A DNA stretch of 18,240 nucleotides. It comes from Burkholderiales bacterium. Its GTDB lineage: Bacteria; Pseudomonadota; Gammaproteobacteria; Burkholderiales; Casimicrobiaceae. The DNA lies in assembly GCA_025354075.1 (NCBI GenBank), contig JANXNO010000496.1, positions 1 through 18,240 of the forward strand, in the 5' to 3' direction. The notes beneath the pieces were generated by a model. The model saw nothing but the letters and a program-made list of their open reading frames with translations, made no database searches and had not been told where the DNA came from. Shown piece by piece: positions 13,690 through 18,240 of the stretch (its first letter is position 1; each line of letters opens with the position of its first letter). Position numbers and translations under genes: made by a program.

Positions 13690-15242
13690 CTCGGCGCTTT
13701 ATTACCGATGCCCAACCGCGCAGGCGAAACGTATTCTCTGCGATAAATCTCGAATGGCATCGTGTCTGCCAGTTCGATCTGTTTCTGTTCGGCAATCGAG
13801 TCCTGCGTCATTGCTTCAAAGCGCGTTTGCAATTCATCAGCGAACGGTAGCGCGAGCAAAGTCTGCTGCGTTTTCACCGATTGTGCGCGTACGAATTTGA
13901 CGAACGAGCTTTCATAGTCTTGCTTCATCGCCGCGAGCACGCGCGCGGACGGCAGCGTGTCTGGCTGTTGCAGCGAACTGCGTGCAGCAGCAACCGCGTC
14001 CGCGTACCGCGTACCGCCTTGCGCGGCATCCACGGCGACAGCAATCGGCGCGCACTGCTCGATCAATTCAAGGCACCAATCGGCGAGTGTTACCTCAGCA
14101 CCATTGCGTTCAAGCATCAGCCCCGGCTGGCGACCACTCGCTGCTGTGCGATGTTGGTTGCGGGCAAGCGCCGCGATTTCTTCCGGCGTGTCGGGCGGGC
14201 TGTCGGTGAGCAAACAATGCAGCAAGAACACATCGAGAAAACGCATCGTCGCAGCCGTGATGCCAACCGGCACAAATGGATCGAGGTCCATCAGGCGCAC
14301 TTCAACATATTCGACACCGCGCTCGCGCAACGCATGCAGCGGACGTTCGCCCTGATAGATCACGCGCTTCGGCCTGATCGTGCCGTAGAACTCGTTCTCT
14401 ATTTGCAGCAACGTGGTGGACAACTGGTTGTAATCGCCGCCGGGGTTCTGGATGCCTACGGACTCGTACGCTGCGTAGGGCCGCGTCAATGCGTCCTGCA
14501 ATGATGCGCCGTAGCCTTCGAGCGTGTTGTAGCTGACTGCGATTGAGGCTTGCGCGTCGCTTTGATAGCCGAGCCGACCCATACGCAAAGACGTGCCGTG
14601 CGGCATGTACATCGTATGTTCGGTCAGGTTTTGTAACTCATGTTGACGGCCAGCAACGAAGGTGGAGCACACGGCGGGCGACGCCCCAAACAGCGTCAGC
14701 AGCAAAAACGCATGACGACGGAAATTGCGGATCAGCGAAAAATATTGCTCGCTCGTGACGCCCGGCAGCGACCAGTTGTAATGAATGCCAGAGATAGTCT
14801 GCATGCGCCGCCCGTAGCGATACCCAAGGCCCATGCGATACACACTCTTGGCACGACCAACGTTCGACGAACCATAACGTCCGAGCGGAATCGTCTCGTC
14901 AGTCGGCAGACCGCACGGCATGCTCGATACCCACAACATTTCGTCGCCCCCGCCGTTGCCAACATCGCGCAGGCTGCGATAGGTGAACTGATGAATCTGC
15001 GTCAGCTCTTCAAGGCAGGCCTCAACATCGGCATGTACGCCGGTGATGAGTTCAACCTGCGATTCGCTGAAGTCGGTGGTGATTCTTGGATGGGTCAGCG
15101 CTGAGCCGAGCGCCGCTGGATGCGGGGTGAGCGCGAGGCCACCGTCGGGCTTGGCGCGCAGACTTTCTTTTTCAATGCCACGGCGCATGCCGGTAAATTG
15201 TTCTTTTGAAAGTGCGCCTAGGCGTTGCTGCAAGCTGCTCAT
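13680..15242 (-). CDS. gshA: Glutamate-cysteine ligase (gamma-glutamylcysteine synthetase)
   Basis: GshA joins glutamate and cysteine using ATP, the first and rate-limiting step of glutathione synthesis in the cytoplasm. The protein is the gammaproteobacterial-type ligase of about 520 residues. Family landmarks are RRGIEKESLRAKPDG (19-33), followed by LALTPHPAALGSALTHPRIT and TDFSESQVELITG, the active-site region of this family. Further signs are MPCGLP, YGSSNVGRAKSVYRMGLGYR and QTISGIHYNWSLP, and later RVIYQGERPLHALRERGVEY and EVRLMDLDPFVPVGI. I chose the ATG at 15242 (MSSLQQRLGALSKEQ), since this matches where the family begins. The frame is open to a TTG at 15332 and to an ATG at 15287, but the added residues do not look like the family. 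The gene is downstream of srkA on the same strand. Confidence 0.94.
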   Translation of the reverse strand: MSSLQQRLGALSKEQFTGMRRGIEKESLRAKPDGGLALTPHPAALGSALTHPRITTDFSESQVELITGVHADVEACLEELTQIHQFTYRSLRDVGNGGGDEMLWVSSMPCGLPTDETIPLGRYGSSNVGRAKSVYRMGLGYRYGRRMQTISGIHYNWSLPGVTSEQYFSLIRNFRRHAFLLLTLFGASPAVCSTFVAGRQHELQNLTEHTMYMPHGTSLRMGRLGYQSDAQASIAVSYNTLEGYGASLQDALTRPYAAYESVGIQNPGGDYNQLSTTLLQIENEFYGTIRPKRVIYQGERPLHALRERGVEYVEVRLMDLDPFVPVGITAATMRFLDVFLLHCLLTDSPPDTPEEIAALARNQHRTAASGRQPGLMLERNGAEVTLADWCLELIEQCAPIAVAVDAAQGGTRYADAVAAARSSLQQPDTLPSARVLAAMKQDYESSFVKFVRAQSVKTQQTLLALPFADELQTRFEAMTQDSIAEQKQIELADTMPFEIYRREYVSPARLGIGNKAPSFA

Positions 15243-15324
15243 ATCGAATTCTTTGTGGCAGGATTTTTCTAACGCGGGGCTGGACATTAGCACGCTGAAT
15301 GGTCGATATGGCGACGGTATTTGC

Positions 15325-15356
15325 AAAGTCAACTGGGCAAAATAAGGCTTGACTTT
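15325..15356. promoter_or_regulatory. Inverted repeat between srkA and gshA, possible promoter or hairpin
   Basis: The arms aaagtcaa (15325-15332) and ttgacttt (15349-15356) are perfect complements 16 bases apart, starting three bases past the srkA stop codon on the minus strand. Read towards gshA, the left arm supplies a ttgact hexamer that resembles a sigma-70 -35 box, with atatcg 17 bases later as a poor -10 element. The structure could also reduce readthrough from srkA. I cannot tell which applies. Confidence 0.4.
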
Positions 15357-15358
15357 TG

Positions 15359-16390
15359 CTAGCCAGCCAACCTTAGGGCGGGCTCCTGCATCGCCGAAAT
15401 CTGCTCGCGCAATTCAAGCACCCGATCTTGCCAATAGCGCTGCGTGTTGAACCACGGAAACGCCGCCGGAAACGCCGGATCGTTCCAGCGCCGCGCGATC
15501 CAGCCGGAATAGTGCAGCAGCCGCAAGGTGCGCAGCGCCTCGATCAAACCCAGCTCGTTGTCGTCAAATTCGCAAAAATCTTCGTATCCGGAAATGATGC
15601 TGCGCATCTGCTGCCCCATCGCCTCGCGATCCCCCGACAGCATCATCCACAAATCCTGCACCGCAGGCCCCATGCGGCAGTCGTCGAAGTCGACGAAGTG
15701 CGGACCTCCATTGTTCCAAAGGACGTTGCTGGCATGGCAATCGCCGTGCAGTCGGATGTTTTTGAACGTGCCGGCCCGATCAAATATTGCGCGAATTCCA
15801 TCTAGCGCCATCGCACTCACGCTCGACCACGCGGGCAACAAGTCAGCGGGTACGAAATCGTTTGCTAACAAGAATTCACGCGGTTCAACGCCAAACGTTT
15901 GAATGTCCAGCGTGGGCCGTTGGACAAACGGACGCAATTCGCCAATGGCATGAATACGCCCAATGAACCGCCCCATCCAGGTCAGCACGTCGGCGTTATC
16001 CAGCTCCGGCGAACGCCCGGACAAACGCGGCGTCACCGAAAAGCGAAAGCCCTCAAATTCATGCAGTGTTCGCCCATTCAAGGTGAGCGGCGGCACGGCA
16101 GGAATTTCGCGCTCCACCAACTCGGCCACGAACGCGTGCTCTTCAAGAATCGCAGCAGTCGACCAGCGCTCAGGTCGATAAAACTTCGCCACCACGCTTG
16201 CGCCGAACGGCTCGGGTTCCTCCAGCCACAGCTGATACACGCGATTTTCGTAACTATTCAGCGCGATCAAGCGACCGTCGCCGCGTAATCCACACGACTC
16301 CAGCGCGTTAAGAACCGTGTCAGGCGTGAGCCCGGCGTACGGTTGGTTTGATTTCGGTGAGTCGGCTAAGGCGATTGGGGCGGCTGGCAT
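15359..16390 (-). CDS. srkA: Stress-response serine/threonine kinase SrkA (YihE/RdoA)
   Basis: SrkA is a cytoplasmic Ser/Thr kinase of the APH/choline-kinase fold that in E. coli protects cells against death from reactive oxygen after stress. The 343 residues show SYENRVYQLWLEE (46-58), the ATP-lysine in VVAKFYRPERW (Lys69), the FRFSVTPRLSGRSPEL block, the catalytic loop RLHGDCHASNVLW with Asp217 and Asn222, and the metal-binding FVDFDDC with Asp234 and Asp236. Its C-terminal part holds HYSGWIARRWNDPAFPAAFP, characteristic of SrkA. The ATG at 16390 is the natural start; a cataat hexamer five bases upstream (plus-strand attatg at 16396-16401) could be a -10 element, implying a very short leader. 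It lies upstream of gshA and diverges from the Rieske oxygenase gene. Length agrees with E. coli SrkA (328). Confidence 0.92.
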   Translation of the reverse strand: MPAAPIALADSPKSNQPYAGLTPDTVLNALESCGLRGDGRLIALNSYENRVYQLWLEEPEPFGASVVAKFYRPERWSTAAILEEHAFVAELVEREIPAVPPLTLNGRTLHEFEGFRFSVTPRLSGRSPELDNADVLTWMGRFIGRIHAIGELRPFVQRPTLDIQTFGVEPREFLLANDFVPADLLPAWSSVSAMALDGIRAIFDRAGTFKNIRLHGDCHASNVLWNNGGPHFVDFDDCRMGPAVQDLWMMLSGDREAMGQQMRSIISGYEDFCEFDDNELGLIEALRTLRLLHYSGWIARRWNDPAFPAAFPWFNTQRYWQDRVLELREQISAMQEPALRLAG

Positions 16391-16555
16391 GTCCGATTAT
16401 GGCAATCCAGCGGGTAGACGCGCTCAAAGCCCATTCACAGGACCGGGACAAGGCACGCCGCACCGTAGCCGTCTGCGATACGATTAGACTGTCGCCTCGC
16501 ACTGAACCGCATCACCGCATCGGCGGCAAAGTTTCACCCAACGCAGCCTCTCACC

Positions 16556-17839
16556 ATGGATCAAGCAACCTCCGACCTACTGACGCAAACTGGCGCAGGA
16601 ACCCCGATGGGTGATCTGATGCGCCGTTATTGGGTGCCTGTTCTCGGCGCAAGCGAAATCGCCGAACCGGACAGCCCGCAGGTACGGGTGCAGATCATGG
16701 GCGAGAAGCTGCTGGCGTTTCGCGATACCGAGGGCAAGCCGGGACTGATCGACGAATTCTGCTCGCATCGCGGGGTGTCGCTGTTCTTTGGTCGCAATGA
16801 AGAATGCGGTATTCGCTGCGCGTATCACGGCCTCAAATTTGACCGTACTGGTGCCTGCGTGGACGTACCGTCCGCGCCGCAGGTGGCTGATCGCATGCGC
16901 ATCAAGGCGTACCCGTGCATCGAGCGCGGCGGCATCGTGTGGGCGTACATGGGCCCGCCCGAAAAGCAACCCGCGCCACCCGAGGTGGAGTGGTGCACGC
17001 TACCCGAAAGCCACGTGTTCGTGTCGAAACGACTGCAGCAAAGTAATTATTTGCAGGCGATGGAGGGCGGCATCGACACAGCGCATGTTTCGTATGTTCA
17101 CAAATACGAAGTGGACATCGACCCGATGCATCAGGGCGTGAAGGCGCTCGACTACATCAAGGCCGATGGCAATGTGGTGTTTGACATTGAGAAAAATCCG
17201 TTCGGCCTCACGCTCTACGGTCGGCGCAATGGCGATGTTGATACCGATTACTGGCGCATCACGCAGTGGCTGTTTCCGTGGTTCACGCTGATTCCGCCAT
17301 TCGGCGACCATGCGCTCGGCGGCCATGTGTGGGTGCCGATTGATGACGAAAACTGCTGGGCGTGGAGCATCAATTACCGCCCGGCGAAACCACTCAATGA
17401 CCATGAGCTTGCAGTCATGAAAGCGGGCAAAGGCATTCACGTGACGTATGAAGCCGGCGTGTTCCCAATGAGCTGGCGACCGAAGGCGAACCGGGACAAC
17501 GATTACCTGATTGATCGCAAGGCGCAGAAGGACAAGCGCGCCTACAGCGGCATCTTCGGCTTCTCGGAGCAGGATGCGTCATTGCAGGAAAGCATGGGGC
17601 CGATTCAGGATCGTACGCGTGAGCTTTTGCTGCCCACCGACAAGGCCATCGTAATGGCGCGGCGCATGTTGCAGGAAGCGGCCGAGGGGCTGGCGCAGGG
17701 CATCGAGCCACCCGCGCTGGACGCCAGCACGCAGCAGGTGCGCGCGGCGGGCGTGCTGTTGCCGAAGGGACAGGACCCGAAGCCGTGGGCCAAAGACAAG
17801 ATTCAGCATGTGACCGGCAAACCGGTTTATTCGCTTTGA
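16556..17839 (+). CDS. Rieske 2Fe-2S aromatic ring-hydroxylating oxygenase, large subunit (phthalate-dioxygenase-like)
   Basis: This 427-residue cytoplasmic enzyme should use electrons from a reductase partner to put oxygen on an aromatic or related substrate. The Rieske cluster ligands are C69 and H71 (CSHRG) and C88 and H91 (CAYHG). The catalytic domain carries EGGIDTAHVSYVH, giving the D-x2-H-x4-H iron site with Asp174 (electron bridge), His177 and His182; the third iron ligand is probably the Asp in GPIQDRTREL. The MGDLMRRYWVPVL start and the GGID segment place it near phthalate 4,5-dioxygenase and similar homo-oligomeric enzymes. The substrate cannot be told. No reductase gene is seen in the window. 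There is no clear ribosome site before the ATG. It is followed 47 bp later by a Bug receptor gene on the same strand, which suggests uptake and breakdown of an organic acid. Confidence 0.88.
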   Translation: MDQATSDLLTQTGAGTPMGDLMRRYWVPVLGASEIAEPDSPQVRVQIMGEKLLAFRDTEGKPGLIDEFCSHRGVSLFFGRNEECGIRCAYHGLKFDRTGACVDVPSAPQVADRMRIKAYPCIERGGIVWAYMGPPEKQPAPPEVEWCTLPESHVFVSKRLQQSNYLQAMEGGIDTAHVSYVHKYEVDIDPMHQGVKALDYIKADGNVVFDIEKNPFGLTLYGRRNGDVDTDYWRITQWLFPWFTLIPPFGDHALGGHVWVPIDDENCWAWSINYRPAKPLNDHELAVMKAGKGIHVTYEAGVFPMSWRPKANRDNDYLIDRKAQKDKRAYSGIFGFSEQDASLQESMGPIQDRTRELLLPTDKAIVMARRMLQEAAEGLAQGIEPPALDASTQQVRAAGVLLPKGQDPKPWAKDKIQHVTGKPVYSL

Positions 17840-17886
17840 GCGCAGCCGCGCAGGATCGCCGTTACTTTTTTACCCGGATCATCACC

Positions 17887-18240
17887 ATGCAGTACCCCGT
17901 CGCGACGATATTTACATTCGCCGTTAGCTTCTTTTTTTCTGCGTCAACCCACGCCCAGGAATGGTCGCCCACCAAACCGGTGCGCATCATTGTGCCGATC
18001 GTAGGCAGCACCAATGATGTGGTCGCGCGACTCGTTGCCCCCAAACTTTCCGAGGCTATCGGCCAGACAGTTGTGGTGGAAAACAAACCGGGCGCGGGCG
18101 GCAATATCGGCGCCGATTTTGTGGCCAAATCACCACCCGATGGACACACGTTGTTGATTGGTTACAACGGTCCGATTGCGGTGAATGTCACGCTGTTCGA
18201 CAAGCTGCCCTACGACCCATTGAAGGACCTCGCACCCATC
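17887..18240 (+). CDS. Bug-family (TctC) periplasmic solute-binding protein, N-terminal part
   Basis: The first 118 residues are present and the gene runs out of the window. Bug receptors bind carboxylates and other small organic acids in the periplasm, sometimes with a TctAB transporter and often as orphans. A signal peptide occupies about residues 1-22 (hydrophobic run TIFTFAVSFFFSASTHA, cleaved before QEW). The mature start WSPTKPVRIIVPIVGSTNDV corresponds to the usual (Y/W)P-x-(K/R)P-(V/I)-(R/K)-(I/L)-(I/V)-VP-(F/Y) start with the ligand loop. Then VARLVAPKLSEAIGQTVVVE, NKPGAGGNIGADFVAKSPPD and GHTLLIGYNG follow the family closely. The loop has IVGSTND where many members have FPPGGxxD, a mild variation. 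The ATG at 17887 lies 47 bp after the oxygenase stop. This family is greatly expanded in Burkholderiales, supporting the assigned lineage. Confidence 0.93.
   Translation, partial: MQYPVATIFTFAVSFFFSASTHAQEWSPTKPVRIIVPIVGSTNDVVARLVAPKLSEAIGQTVVVENKPGAGGNIGADFVAKSPPDGHTLLIGYNGPIAVNVTLFDKLPYDPLKDLAPI

Noticed and set aside
13881..14504. Plus-strand open frame of 207 codons opposite gshA.
   Set aside because: It is a shadow of gshA, whose motifs are unmistakable.

Overview
The window looks like a chromosomal segment of a betaproteobacterium, probably Burkholderiales. The pointers are moderately high GC, a Bug-type (TctC) solute receptor, the zapB-like/zapA/6S RNA/EVE gene order, a proteobacterial-type gshA, and several short GC-rich intergenic repeat families. 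The family calls rest on motifs recognised by eye; no database search was possible.

Layout. Bases 1-387 (minus) are the N-terminal end of the lipid A flippase gene msbA. A divergent spacer (388-902) holds a 23-bp inverted repeat and a clear cobalamin riboswitch. The switch leads a plus-strand vitamin B12 uptake operon: a TonB-dependent receptor (btuB-like), a periplasmic binding protein (btuF-like), a permease (btuC-like) and an ATPase (btuD-like). A REP-like doublet lies between btuB and btuF and has blurred the btuF start. An AT-rich spacer then leads into a minus-strand type II restriction-modification pair (5915-7797): a C5-cytosine methyltransferase followed by a GIY-YIG endonuclease that resembles the Eco29kI family. 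This is the most accessory-looking part of the window.

Bases 7984-9992 return to housekeeping functions on the plus strand: greB, a ZapB-like coiled-coil protein, zapA, 6S RNA (ssrS) with its terminator, and an EVE-domain protein whose start codon sits just past that terminator. A TauE/SafE-type permease follows. It converges, with only 7 bp between stop codons, on a minus-strand pair made of an AmpG-like MFS transporter and a CaiB/BaiF-type CoA transferase whose domain order looks permuted. Further minus-strand genes are gshA (glutamate-cysteine ligase) and srkA (stress-response kinase). Diverging from srkA is a Rieske non-haem iron oxygenase, followed by a Bug-family receptor cut by the window end; these two suggest an aromatic or organic-acid catabolic locus continuing to the right.

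How the genes work together. The B12 module is a complete outer-membrane-to-cytoplasm import route under one riboswitch. The R-M pair is a self-contained defence or selfish module set between core loci. gshA and srkA are both tied to redox or stress tolerance. I found no CRISPR array, tRNA, rRNA or complete insertion sequence. The restriction-modification module, the probable permuted CoA transferase, the 6S-EVE junction and the msbA/btuB inverted repeat deserve the most attention; I do not see convincing evidence of an entirely new system.
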